This document shows positions 56,317-64,000 of a DNA stretch of 64,000 nt, in pieces. Every line of letters starts with the position of its first letter. Positions within the stretch are counted from its first letter, which is position 1. The notes beneath the pieces are model-generated. The model was not told the DNA's origin, made no database searches, and saw only the letters and a list, made by a program, of their open reading frames with translations. A program made the translations under genes and the position numbers. The DNA is from Planctomycetota bacterium (GTDB taxonomy: Bacteria > Planctomycetota > Phycisphaerae > Phycisphaerales > Phycisphaeraceae), in the NCBI GenBank assembly GCA_016350165.1, contig CP066225.1, forward strand, positions 682,001 to 746,000, in the 5' to 3' direction.

Positions 56317-57028
56317 TCATGACCCTCTGACGCTACAGCAGTTATGAGGACTGGGAGTAGCGGGTGCCAAAAATCAGTCGGCCAACTTTCGCGTAGACTC
56401 CCGAATAGCGCTTCGGCAGACTGGCTGGAGACTGGTCAAAACTGGGGTAAGTTTATCCGGGTTTGGCTTCGGATGCGAGGGGGTGCCCTAACATTTAACG
56501 TACAAGAACAGTGCGGATGGATTTGCGGTCAGCTATGGGATGTGAATTCTGTTCAGCGCACAAAAGAATGTGGAAAGCTGCATGTCGGTTTTTGATGCAG
56601 CTTGTGCACATAAAAACGGTGTGAGTGTGCGATTGAGAATCAGTCTGAATTGCGATGCGGTTTTGTGCGCAAACCCGGGCGCGCACGTTTTTTCTACATT
56701 TCAAACATTTCGACCTTAACTACTTACTGATTCTACTATTACATTAACTTGACGGGCGATTCTCAGATTTGAGAAAACGGACCCAAACGAGCGGGTTTGG
56801 GTCAAAAACGAGTAGAAACGAGCCGGAATTGGAGAGAAATGGGCAGTTTTTGGCGCGTCATTTTGCTTTGATTGTTCAAAGTCTTCTGGATTTGTGCGCG
56901 CGGTTTCGGGAAATATTGAGCGTGAGATGGGCTGTTTGCTGCAAGCTGGTTTGAGGAGATACGGGCGAGTTACCGAAGTACGTGAATAGGATTTGGTAGA
57001 TCAAGACATTGAGCTGAAAGGTAACGAG
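56317..57028. other. Intergenic region with GTGCGCGC clusters
   Basis: About 710 bases. No gene is supported. 56640-56720 and 56880-56910 hold TGTGCGCGC-type clusters. 56790-56850 holds degenerate AACGAG..GAAATGGG repeats that match 27290-27370 in reverse orientation. Confidence 0.35.
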
Positions 57029-57340
57029 ATGTTTTATCGTGTGAAGGCGAAGCTGAAGAAGGAGAAAGCTACGGAGTTTTTGGACCGGTTACGTGACGGG
57101 ACGATTAGCGATCAGAAGCCGGATGGACAGGAGATTGTTGATTCAATGAATCGTGCGGTGGTGAATCTTGATGGTGAAGTGATGTGGAGTGAAAAATGCT
57201 TCTGCCCTACCCCGTTGAAGCATGAACGTGAGACGGTGCTGGATTTTTATTTTGATGATTTGAGTACGGAAGTGATTCAAAAGTATGAGGAATTTGAGGG
57301 TGAGCCGTTTATGGCTTATCTCAAAATGTATACATCATAA
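57029..57340 (+). CDS. Small conserved protein, paralogue A, 103 aa
   Basis: Unknown function. Begins MFYRVKAKLKKEKATEFLDR. It carries a conserved core DGQEIVDSMNRA, a Cys-rich CFCPTPLKHERETVLDFYF with two Cys, and a closing acidic helix. Roughly half of its residues match the protein at 59266-59592, so the two are paralogues. ATG 57029 has AAAGG seven bases upstream; the frame back to 56993 is not needed. It may be a small regulatory or binding protein of a single alpha-beta domain. Confidence 0.7.
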   Translation: MFYRVKAKLKKEKATEFLDRLRDGTISDQKPDGQEIVDSMNRAVVNLDGEVMWSEKCFCPTPLKHERETVLDFYFDDLSTEVIQKYEEFEGEPFMAYLKMYTS

Positions 57341-57381
57341 ACAGCGACCAATCTAATTGGCCGCTGCATACTGTTGCTGAT

Positions 57382-57396
57382 CTAATCAATGAATAG
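57382..57396. repeat. Intergenic dyad copy
   Basis: CTAATCAATGAATAG, one mismatch to CTAAYCANNGATTAG, between the paralogue gene and the SMR exporter. Confidence 0.4.
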
Positions 57397-57410
57397 TTTA
57401 GTTTTCATCT

Positions 57411-57740
57411 TTAATGCGCACTTGCATTTGAAAATCCCATCAAAAGCACGACCCCAACAATCATCAGCCCCATCCCTGCTATTCCTATCGCATCTATTCT
57501 TTGCTTGTATACAATCGCGCTCACCCCAGTCACAAGCACAATACCCAATGCACTCCAAATCGCATACGCAACACCCACTTTCATATCCCTTAATGTTATC
57601 GACAATAAATAAAATGCGGCGCTATACCCGATAACGACCACTAAACTTGCCCATAATTTTGTAAACCCATTGCTCGCATTAAGTGCTGTGGTTGCAACTA
57701 CTTCACATATGATTGCACTCAACAAATACACATACATCAT
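57411..57740 (-). CDS. Small multidrug resistance (SMR) exporter
   Basis: Four-helix drug/proton antiporter of 109 aa, EmrE/QacC type. Helix 1 carries the essential Glu (SAIICEVVATTALNASNGFT). Helix 3 has YAIWSALGIVLVTGVSAIVY, and helix 4 ends IVGVVLLMGFSNAS. All membrane segments are intact. ATG 57740 is preferred over GTG 57743 because AAGGA lies at usual distance. No second SMR subunit follows, so it probably works as a homodimer. A TetR regulator lies on the same strand 667 bases upstream. Confidence 0.9.
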   Translation of the reverse strand: MMYVYLLSAIICEVVATTALNASNGFTKLWASLVVVIGYSAAFYLLSITLRDMKVGVAYAIWSALGIVLVTGVSAIVYKQRIDAIGIAGMGLMIVGVVLLMGFSNASAH

Positions 57741-58406
57741 CACATTTTTTCCTTTGTTCTTTGGTTTGATGTGGTACCTAAAAAATTCACTGAAAACATT
57801 GTTTTCAGATATTCCATACTTTTAAACCCAAACACGATAAGCATAGAGCCATTCAATGACTCACAATATCCCTGTTGCGACGGGTACTTCTAGGATTTGC
57901 TTATAGATGTTTATTCCACTCAAGATTTTTAACACCATTCGTATATAGGTGCTTTCTTGTAAATCTTTCGAGGGTTCTTTAATACTCTCGTTACGAGGGT
58001 CTAAAAATAATAGAATCGAACAAAGTCTTTTAATCAAAGAACATGTCAGAGTTTCCACGTTGTGAAAACTGTCTTTGGCTATATTAATGGATAAATAATT
58101 TACTTACATGTGGCATGAATATATATCACATTGTTTCCAGATTCGAACAATTGTTTGACTATTCCTGAAAAGTCAAGCAAAGCTAGCGTTTTAAAAATGC
58201 ATATTTCGGATTGTTGTTCAAATTGACTGATGCACTATTATCACGAGCAACTGCGACTAAATAACCTATTAACACATATCACTGCTCTAGAATGTAATCT
58301 ATAGTTTCACCCTGAAACGAAATAGATTTGATCGCGATTTCAAATAAAAAGCTCAACCCTTTCGAACAGCTCCTTCATCAATCTTCATCACTCTACTACT
58401 CGTTGA
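57741..58406. other. Intergenic region between SMR and TetR genes
   Basis: About 660 AT-rich bases. No supported gene. An imperfect dyad lies at 58396-58410 over the tetR stop. The SMR promoter is not evident. Confidence 0.35.
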
Positions 58407-58961
58407 TTAGTCGATTGAATCTTCAATCAGCTTACGAAGTGTTTTACTGACATTTTCAAAGAGTGATTGATCGACTGGACCGAAGCCAAGTACCCAACGA
58501 AACCATATGCCATCGAGTGCAGCAAGTACTGTTTCAGAGACGCCGGGCGGGAGATTGTCTTTTTTGAGAAGCTCGAACAGTTCATCGTAAGCATCACGCA
58601 TGGGCTTAAGGAGTTTGGGCTCGTGTGCGAGGGCTGCAAAGATTGCGGAGGATTGACCACGTATTTCTTTGGTCCAAACATCTGAATTGTCGAGACAATT
58701 TTCGATCAGACCGCGAACCATACGACCTGGGCCGGGCGGTACGCTTTCGTATGATTCGTAGGTACTGCGCAGAAAACCTTCAGCAGTGTGTCTAACCAAC
58801 GCTTCGATAAGTTGATCTTTTGTACGGAAGTGGTGCAGTACACCTCCTTTACTCATGCCGACGGTTTTTGCGACGCCATCGATGGTGAGATTCGCGATCC
58901 CTTGCTTCTGAACAACGATCGCAGCTGCTGCGAGAATTTTTTGTGCTTGATTCTGTTTCAT
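58407..58961 (-). CDS. TetR-family transcriptional regulator
   Basis: Repressor of 184 aa. N-terminal helix-turn-helix: GIANLTIDGVAKTVGMSKGGVLHHF (residues 19-43), then RTKDQLIEALV. The C-terminal ligand domain is helical and not family-specific. A palindrome ACCGTC-CA-GACGGT lies 15 bases upstream of the start and is the probable autoregulatory operator. The SMR gene is its likely target, on the same strand 667 bases downstream. That is inferred from position only. Confidence 0.92.
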   Translation of the reverse strand: MKQNQAQKILAAAAIVVQKQGIANLTIDGVAKTVGMSKGGVLHHFRTKDQLIEALVRHTAEGFLRSTYESYESVPPGPGRMVRGLIENCLDNSDVWTKEIRGQSSAIFAALAHEPKLLKPMRDAYDELFELLKKDNLPPGVSETVLAALDGIWFRWVLGFGPVDQSLFENVSKTLRKLIEDSID

Positions 58962-58975
58962 ACCACTCCTATCAT

Positions 58976-58989
58976 ACCGTCCAGACGGT
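58976..58989. promoter_or_regulatory. Probable TetR operator
   Basis: Perfect inverted repeat ACCGTC-CA-GACGGT, followed by CGGT, just upstream of tetR. This is a typical TetR-type half-site arrangement. Confidence 0.6.
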
Positions 58990-59265
58990 CGGTTTTCTAG
59001 TCTAAATGACTTTAAAAAGCCTATTTTTAAGGGTTTTGTAGGTCAGGAGGTTTAGAAGACACAACAGGCGACTGTTCAATCTTTTGATGTTCATTATTGG
59101 GGGATGATGGACGATTTGAGAGTGCAAGAAGATGAAAACGCAACTTCGCATGGATGATTTGAGGTTGCATTCAATCGATGAAAACAGATCACGAGAAGCG
59201 AAAGTGAGATCGTGATGTTTGAAATATGGAAAGACATTTTAAAACGATTGTTGAAAGGAAGGAAA

Positions 59266-59592
59266 ATGTTTTATCGCGTGAATGCCAAATTGAAAGTGGA
59301 TAAAGCAGCGGAACTGCTTGAGCGAATTCATGATGGATCGATCAGCAAGAACGGACCTGATGGGCAAGAGATGGTCAATGGGTTCGAAAGAGCTGGTGTT
59401 GATCTGTATGGGACGGTTGAGTGGAGCATGGTTTGTTATTGTTCGACGCCGCTGGCGCATGAACGTGCGACTGTGCTGGATCATTATTTTGATGAATTGA
59501 CGACTGAAATTGTTGATGATTATGAACAACATGAAGGGAAACGGTTCATTGAGTATTTAGAAGAAATTGCTATGCAGAAGAACGAACCTTGA
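59266..59592 (+). CDS. Small conserved protein, paralogue B, 108 aa
   Basis: Paralogue of the protein at 57029. It shares MFYRVNAKLK, the core DGQEMVNGFERA, and CYCSTPLAHERATVLDHYF. ATG 59266 follows AAGGAAGG at good distance; the frame back to 59212 adds a helix not shared with the paralogue. Together with paralogue A it brackets the SMR and TetR genes. It is probably co-transcribed with the SDR gene, 69 bases downstream. Function unknown. Confidence 0.72.
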   Translation: MFYRVNAKLKVDKAAELLERIHDGSISKNGPDGQEMVNGFERAGVDLYGTVEWSMVCYCSTPLAHERATVLDHYFDELTTEIVDDYEQHEGKRFIEYLEEIAMQKNEP

Positions 59593-59627
59593 GGCGGGTT
59601 GGTACGAGGCGTGTGTTAACGATGTTT

Positions 59628-59642
59628 CTAATCGCTGAATAG
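59628..59642. repeat. Intergenic dyad copy, degenerate
   Basis: CTAATCGCTGAATAG, two mismatches, between paralogue B and the SDR gene. Confidence 0.3.
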
Positions 59643-59661
59643 TTTTTGAAAGGTAAATAAG

Positions 59662-60570
59662 ATGCCTTACAACGTGATGATAACAGGCGCGGGAAGCGGG
59701 TTTGGGAAATTGGCAGCATTGTCGTTGGTGGCGAGAGGTCATCATGTATTTGCGACAATGCGTGATGTTGAAGGGAGAAATAAAGAAGCATCGGCTTCAC
59801 TTGTAAGTGAAGCGATGGAATGGGTCGATGGGTCTGCGAAAACAGGTGATTTAAGTGTTATTGAGTTAGATGTCGCGGATCAAAAATCAGTTGATCGCGC
59901 GATTGAATTGATACTGTCTGAAACTGAACGGATTGATGTGTTGGTGAACAATGCTGGTCTGATTGGTGAAGCGGGCCCGTTGGAAGTGACGGGTATAGAA
60001 CCGATGCGGAAGATGTTGGATGTGATTGTACTTGGCGCGATGCGCGTGACGAACTCGGTGCTGCCAACAATGAGGAAGCAGCGGAGTGGTTTGATCGTGC
60101 AGATATCAAGTACGACATCGACGCATTACGTGCCGTTTAGCACTACGTATACAGGCGCAAAAGCGGCATGCGAACATATTGCTGCTGGTTATCGATACGA
60201 GTTAGCACCGCTGGGGATTGATAGTGTGGTTGTGCAGCCGGGTGGATATGAGACGGCGATCATGCATAAGGTGCTTAAGACTGAGCATCCTGAGTTGTTG
60301 AATGAGTATGAGGATGTACTACCGCTTATGAAAAAATTGGAGGATGCATATGGTGGTATTTCTTATAACAAATCGCCATCAGGTGCTCAGGATGTGGCGG
60401 ATGCGATTGTTGGGTTGATCGAGATGGAAGCTGGGGAGCGGCCGTTTGTTACGGTTGTGGATGAAACGATGCGACATGTTGTTGATCCAATCAATGAGTT
60501 GTCGGATGTGATGCAACGAGGGTTGTTTGAAGAATTGGGTGTTTGGGATGACATGCAACTAGTGAAATGA
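59662..60570 (+). CDS. Short-chain dehydrogenase/reductase
   Basis: NAD(P)-dependent oxidoreductase of 302 aa, classical SDR. N-terminal TGAGSGFGKLAALSL is the nucleotide loop. LDVADQKS carries the adenine-binding Asp. LVNNAGLIGEAG is the central motif. Catalytic Ser lies in IVQISSTTS and Tyr-Lys in YTGAKAACEHIA. The substrate is unknown. It is followed by a long hairpin (60594-60643) and a terminator-like hairpin at 60684. Confidence 0.9.
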   Translation: MPYNVMITGAGSGFGKLAALSLVARGHHVFATMRDVEGRNKEASASLVSEAMEWVDGSAKTGDLSVIELDVADQKSVDRAIELILSETERIDVLVNNAGLIGEAGPLEVTGIEPMRKMLDVIVLGAMRVTNSVLPTMRKQRSGLIVQISSTTSTHYVPFSTTYTGAKAACEHIAAGYRYELAPLGIDSVVVQPGGYETAIMHKVLKTEHPELLNEYEDVLPLMKKLEDAYGGISYNKSPSGAQDVADAIVGLIEMEAGERPFVTVVDETMRHVVDPINELSDVMQRGLFEELGVWDDMQLVK

Positions 60571-60593
60571 AACGGATCGTGTTGATTTCATCT

Positions 60594-60643
60594 AGCGGGT
60601 GGGCCTCCTTTTGTTCCCTGGTGTTGGGGAGGCCTGCCCTGCT
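60594..60643. repeat. Long imperfect hairpin past the SDR gene
   Basis: Inner stem GGCCTCC / GGAGGCC (60602-60608 and 60628-60634) extended by AGCGGG / CCCTGCT. No T tract follows. It could be a REP-type element or an mRNA-stabilising hairpin. Confidence 0.45.
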
Positions 60644-60683
60644 AATATTCATGATATTACAAGGTTCACCAAGCGCGTAAAAA

Positions 60684-60718
60684 AGCTGTCTATCTCGTGG
60701 ATAGGCGGCTTATTATTT
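60684..60718. terminator. Bidirectional terminator between SDR and ktrA
   Basis: Ten-bp stem AGCTGTCTAT / ATAGGCGGCT (60684-60693 and 60701-60710) with A and T tracts on both sides. Confidence 0.75.
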
Positions 60719-60735
60719 AGTTAAAGAAGGGAGGA

Positions 60736-61401
60736 TCAGACCGTTTTTGCGAGGTCTTTGTCGGCGCCCATGAGGACGAGGATGTCGTTTTCTCTTAGAG
60801 CAGAGGTTGGGTCTGGGATCATCACTGAAGGTGGAACGTGCTCAGGCTGATCGGGCTTGCGACGTTTGATTGCGACTACGTGGATGTTGTATTCGACACG
60901 GAGATTAAGTTCGATGAGGTTTTTGCCTCGCCAATCATCGGGGGTTTGGATTTCGACGATGGAGTGCTGTGGATCAAGTTCGAGGTGATTGCGGAATTGA
61001 GGGGTGATGAGGCTATTTGCCCAACGGTCGGCTGATTCGTCTTCTGGGTTAACGACCTCATCTGCACCGATTTTTGCGAGGATTTTAGCGGAAGTTGGTG
61101 TGACAGCACGAGAGATGACACGTGGGACGCCGAGCTGTTTGAGAACAACGGTGGTGAGTGCGATAGCTTCGAAGTTGTTACCAATGCCAACGATTGCGGT
61201 GTCGACTTTATCGACGCCTTGGGCGATGAGTGCTTGCTCGTCGGTTGCGTCGAGTGATATAGCGAGCGTGACGCGGTCGCGTAACTCTTCGATGAGGGCA
61301 GTATCGCGGTCGATGCCGATGACTTCGTGACCTGAGGCGGCGAGGTTGGCAGCGAGGCGTGAGCCGAAACGTCCTAATCCGATGACTGCAAATCGATGCA
61401 T
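60736..61401 (-). CDS. ktrA: KtrA-type potassium-channel regulator (single RCK)
   Basis: Regulatory subunit of a Ktr K+ system, 221 aa. It has one RCK unit: FAVIGLGRFGSRLAANLAAS, GIDRDTALIEELRDR, ISLDATDEQALIAQGVDKVD, VPRVISRAVTPTSAKIL and VNPEDESADRW. A C-terminal TrkA_C domain with SALRENDILVLMG follows. ATG 61401 (MHRFAVIG) is the better start; GTG 61413 adds four residues. ktrB lies 89 bases upstream on the same strand. A dyad CTAACTGTTGGTTAG sits just before the start. Confidence 0.93.
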   Translation of the reverse strand: MHRFAVIGLGRFGSRLAANLAASGHEVIGIDRDTALIEELRDRVTLAISLDATDEQALIAQGVDKVDTAIVGIGNNFEAIALTTVVLKQLGVPRVISRAVTPTSAKILAKIGADEVVNPEDESADRWANSLITPQFRNHLELDPQHSIVEIQTPDDWRGKNLIELNLRVEYNIHVVAIKRRKPDQPEHVPPSVMIPDPTSALRENDILVLMGADKDLAKTV

Positions 61402-61489
61402 GGTGGTAATCACTTTCTAACTGTTGGTTAGTATGTTGAGGTTTTGCGTGGATGAGGGTTGTGAGTTTATGAATAATATTGTACTTGAA

Positions 61490-63406
61490 CTAGCCGAGGA
61501 CGACTTCTTCGTGTGGGTATTTGTATGAGAGTTTATGTTTGTGCGAGAAAACGAGCGCAGTGAGGAGAGCGAGAGGGCCAACACGTCCGAGGAACATGAC
61601 GGCGATGATGACGATCTTCGCGAATGGTGAGAGTTCTTGGGTTATGCCGAGAGAGAGGCCGGTGGTTGTGGCGGCTGAGACAACTTCAAAAAGAATGTCG
61701 ATGAAGGGAAACGGTTCTGTGAGTGTGAGGAGGTATGTGGCGGTGATAATGAGGCCCATGTAGCAGAAGAAGATTGTGCCTGCTTTTTGGATGGCGGTTT
61801 TTGCAATGGTGCGTTTATATGCTTCGACATCGGGGCGTTGACGCATGTTTGCGATGATGGAGAGGAAGAGGAGCGCGATGATGGTGGTTTTGACGCCGCC
61901 GGCAGTTGAACCGGGGGAGCCGCCGACGATCATGAGCGCGATGAGTGTGAGTTGTGAGGGGGTGTGTAGTGTTTCGGTAGGTACGGAGTAGAAGCCTGCG
62001 GTGCGTGACGAAACAGACATGAATGAGGCGTCGGCTAATATGCGGCCTAATCGCATCATAGAGAATGGTTCATCGACGGCTTTAGGTGTCATGCTGAGAT
62101 ATGGTACGACTTCACTAATGGTGATGGCGAGGGCGCCGATGACGAGGAGTGAGACGGTTGTTGTGAGAACGATTTTTGAGTGAAGCGAGAGACGGCGTGG
62201 CGTGAGGTCGACTGGTGGTAGGTTCGTGAAGCGTGTCGGGTTGTTTTTGCGATCACGATAGCGGTATCTGGCCATGGCGTAGAGGTTGCCAAGGACAGGG
62301 AAGCCGAGGCCGCCGAGGATGATGAGTGGGATGATGACGAGGAAGATGCCGGGGTTGAAGCGGTAGTAGAAAAATGAGTCGCCGGTGATGTCGAAACCCG
62401 CATTGCAAAAGGCTGAGATTGAGTGGAAGTATGACATGCCGAGGCGTTGTAGGAACGTGAGTGGTTCGCCAAAGGAATCTGGTGAGGGACCCCACATTGG
62501 GAGTAGGAGGAATGCACCGATGGTTTCGAAGGCGATAGTGGTGATGACAATGAAGCGAACGAATGAGGTGATCTTGTGCATGGGTTGATCGGAGAGCATT
62601 TGAGAGAGTGAGACGTTTTCTTTGAGGGAGAGTGAGCGGCCGAGCATGAGAGCGAACATGGAGGCAAAGATGATGATTCCGAGTCCGCCAAGTTGGATGA
62701 AGATGACGATGATGGTTTGGCCGAAGGGTGTGAAATCGATGGCTGTGTTTTTGACGGCGAGGCCTGTGACGCAAACGGCTGAGGTCATGGTAAAGAGTGC
62801 GTCTAACCAAGAGATAGACTCAGTTGTAGCAGAAGGGAGTTTAAGGAGCGGCGTACCGATGGTAATGAGAGCAAAGAACGAGAGAGGGAGCAGGAGTGCT
62901 GGGCGTTTAAGTTTGCGAGCGAGGGCTGAGTTGAGACGCCAGAGTTCGGTGGCGGTGAGAGTAATCGTGGTGAATTCGAGGATTGGCCACCCGTTTGCAT
63001 TGCCTGCGAGGTGGAGGATGATGCCGAGGATTGTGACGGAAATGAATGAGTAGTCGATCCAACTCATACGACGATCGGAAGCATTTTTGCGTTTGATGGA
63101 GACGTGGATAACGTCGTACCAATAGATTGCGAGGAAGAGGAACTGGAGGAGGCGTGTGAGCATGATATAGAGTTGCTCGTCGGACTCCTGGAGGATGTGA
63201 GCCATTGAGTTGAGGGCCCAATCGGGGAGTGGCGGCGAGTAGAAGCCGTGAACGAGGACGGAACCCGTGACGGTGATGAGGAGAATGAGAAGGCGGAAGA
63301 GGAGACGTGAGATTGGGAGTGGAGTTGTGGTGATGAATTGATGCAGACGAGGAGGTGCTGCAGCTGAGGGATCTGGTGAATCGGGTTGTGTGTCGAGTCG
63401 TGTCAT
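61490..63406 (-). CDS. ktrB: KtrB/TrkH-like potassium transporter with extended N-terminus
   Basis: Pore subunit of a Ktr-type K+ system. Four filter repeats: MTSAVCVTGLAVKNTA, SAFCNAGFDITGDSFF, SVSSRTAGFYSVPTET and VVSAATTTGLSLGITQ. GGSPGSTAGGVKTT is the gate-region loop. At 638 aa it is about 190 residues longer than B. subtilis KtrB. The extra N-terminal part has several hydrophobic segments that resemble an additional membrane domain. ATG 63406 is chosen; GTG 63439 is in frame. A second complete Trk system lies at 53-56 kb. Confidence 0.92.
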   Translation of the reverse strand: MTRLDTQPDSPDPSAAAPPRLHQFITTTPLPISRLLFRLLILLITVTGSVLVHGFYSPPLPDWALNSMAHILQESDEQLYIMLTRLLQFLFLAIYWYDVIHVSIKRKNASDRRMSWIDYSFISVTILGIILHLAGNANGWPILEFTTITLTATELWRLNSALARKLKRPALLLPLSFFALITIGTPLLKLPSATTESISWLDALFTMTSAVCVTGLAVKNTAIDFTPFGQTIIVIFIQLGGLGIIIFASMFALMLGRSLSLKENVSLSQMLSDQPMHKITSFVRFIVITTIAFETIGAFLLLPMWGPSPDSFGEPLTFLQRLGMSYFHSISAFCNAGFDITGDSFFYYRFNPGIFLVIIPLIILGGLGFPVLGNLYAMARYRYRDRKNNPTRFTNLPPVDLTPRRLSLHSKIVLTTTVSLLVIGALAITISEVVPYLSMTPKAVDEPFSMMRLGRILADASFMSVSSRTAGFYSVPTETLHTPSQLTLIALMIVGGSPGSTAGGVKTTIIALLFLSIIANMRQRPDVEAYKRTIAKTAIQKAGTIFFCYMGLIITATYLLTLTEPFPFIDILFEVVSAATTTGLSLGITQELSPFAKIVIIAVMFLGRVGPLALLTALVFSHKHKLSYKYPHEEVVLG

Positions 63407-63497
63407 GGTGTTATGCCGAGAATGAACAATGATGCGCACTACAGGGTTGCACGGCGGCTATTGTATGTTGAGATTGTGGGGTGTGCTGTTTATGTAA

Positions 63498-63523
63498 AAC
63501 GCCTACAGAAAACTGCAGGCGTT
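63498..63523 (-). terminator. Possible terminator after the TPR gene
   Basis: Stem AACGCCTACAG / CTGCAGGCGTT with an AAAA loop; the minus-strand T tract is weak. Confidence 0.45.
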
Positions 63524-63549
63524 GTTTGTTTTGATGTCAGATTGTGGAT

Positions 63550-63999
63550 TTAGCGGAGGATGGCTGGTTTTGGGGGAGCGAGTTTGATGGTTGGGCCGGG
63601 GACGATGCTGTATGAACGGAGTTTGTCTGCGAGGCCGAGGTGGTTTGGCTTGATGTAGTATGCGTAGCGAAGTGAGACGATCGTGTTTTCGATGTCGTTG
63701 AGTGACTCGTAGTAATTGGCGATGGCGATGTATGGGGTTGGGTCGCCTTCAGGTGCGAAGTGTGCGGCTTTTTTGAAAGCGATGATAGCTTCGTCGGCTG
63801 CCCCGATTTTGCCGAGGTATTTTGCTTGGCGGATGTAGTCGCGTGAGTGGCCGTAGTAGTCGGCTTGGCGTTTGAGGAAAGCGGTGAGGTTTTCGTAGCG
63901 ATCTTGCTGGAAGTAAGCTTCAGCGATGCCGTCGAGGATCTTTGATGCAAACTCTTTGTCGTCACGCTTGATGGTGTAGGCTTTTTCGAAAGCGAGTTG
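63550..63999 (-). CDS. TPR-repeat protein, 5' end outside window
   Basis: C-terminal 149 codons of a protein that runs off the right edge (no start inside the window). Residues from the edge show TPR spacing, for example AFEKAYTIKRDDKEFASKI, ILDGIAEAYFQQDRYENLTA, DEAIIAFKKAAHFAPEGDPT and AIANYYESLNDIENTIVSLR. It ends KLAPPKPAILR at TAA 63550-63552. Function unknown. A long open frame at 63537-63965 in another register is only its shadow. Confidence 0.8.
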   Translation of the reverse strand, partial: QLAFEKAYTIKRDDKEFASKILDGIAEAYFQQDRYENLTAFLKRQADYYGHSRDYIRQAKYLGKIGAADEAIIAFKKAAHFAPEGDPTPYIAIANYYESLNDIENTIVSLRYAYYIKPNHLGLADKLRSYSIVPGPTIKLAPPKPAILR

Positions 64000-64000
64000 A

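Noticed and set aside
63537-63965. Minus-strand frame rich in Ser and Thr at the right edge
   Set aside because: It is the shadow of the TPR gene in another register. The TPR frame runs off the window without a start.

Overview
The window reads as a chromosomal segment of a Gram-negative, moderate-GC bacterium of the Planctomycetota, most likely class Phycisphaerae. This rests on the look of the complete 16S rRNA gene (38218-39726), the absence of a linked 23S/5S, scattered complex I genes (nuoB and nuoI alone, about 40 kb apart) and the general gene mix. It is an inference, since no database comparison was possible. I see no insertion sequence, prophage or CRISPR array.

Layout. 1-16.5 kb: a 5'-cut signal peptidase I, ilvN, panD, a group III truncated haemoglobin next to a membrane histidine kinase, an acetyltransferase and glycosyltransferase pair, nuoB, a candidate small RNA, a GH13 glycosidase, recN and two secreted proteins. 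16.5-23 kb: an MFS transporter, then a glycerol-phosphate block made of glpP, a HAD-IIA phosphatase, glpD and an AraM/EgsA-type glycerol-1-phosphate dehydrogenase, then tRNA-Leu(GAG). 23.5-30.3 kb: aspartate kinase with a structured leader, an AEC permease, two unknown proteins and ubiX-ubiA. 30.5-37.2 kb: DAHP synthase with an aromatic leader peptide and attenuator, a Fur-family regulator, mutT, a candidate small RNA, acpH, a KDG-kinase-like sugar kinase and a CusF-like lipoprotein. 37.8-39.9 kb: an orphan 16S transcription unit. 40-47 kb: yqaA, AraC/GyrI, yjbQ, a PcaB-like lyase, ypeA and a large autotransporter. 47.5-56.3 kb: a candidate structured RNA, rhodanese, hpf, GNAT, nuoI, a serine hydrolase and trkH/trkA. 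57-64 kb: two paralogous small proteins bracketing an SMR exporter and TetR, an SDR, ktrA/ktrB and a 3'-cut TPR gene.

How the parts work together. Three regulatory leaders stand out. (1) Upstream of DAHP synthase lies a 27-codon ORF with ten Phe/Tyr/Trp codons, a segment able to pair with the terminator arm, and an intrinsic terminator: a complete ribosome-mediated attenuator, apparently on a leaderless transcript. (2) The HAD-glpD operon has an intrinsic terminator in its leader, divergent from glpP, as expected for GlpP antitermination. (3) The lysC leader can fold into a three-helix junction of no class I recognise. Three more intergenic stretches look like free-standing small RNAs (9.5, 34.1 and 47.5-47.7 kb).

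At a larger scale the plus strand alternates between G-rich (1-16.5, 29.3-37 and 56-64 kb) and C-rich (16.5-29 and 47.7-56 kb) domains regardless of gene orientation. One switch falls inside trkA near 55.98 kb. Intergenic DNA carries short palindromes of a REP-like family, a 49-bp tandem repeat, and a recurring 15-bp dyad CTAAYCANNGATTAG at gene borders.
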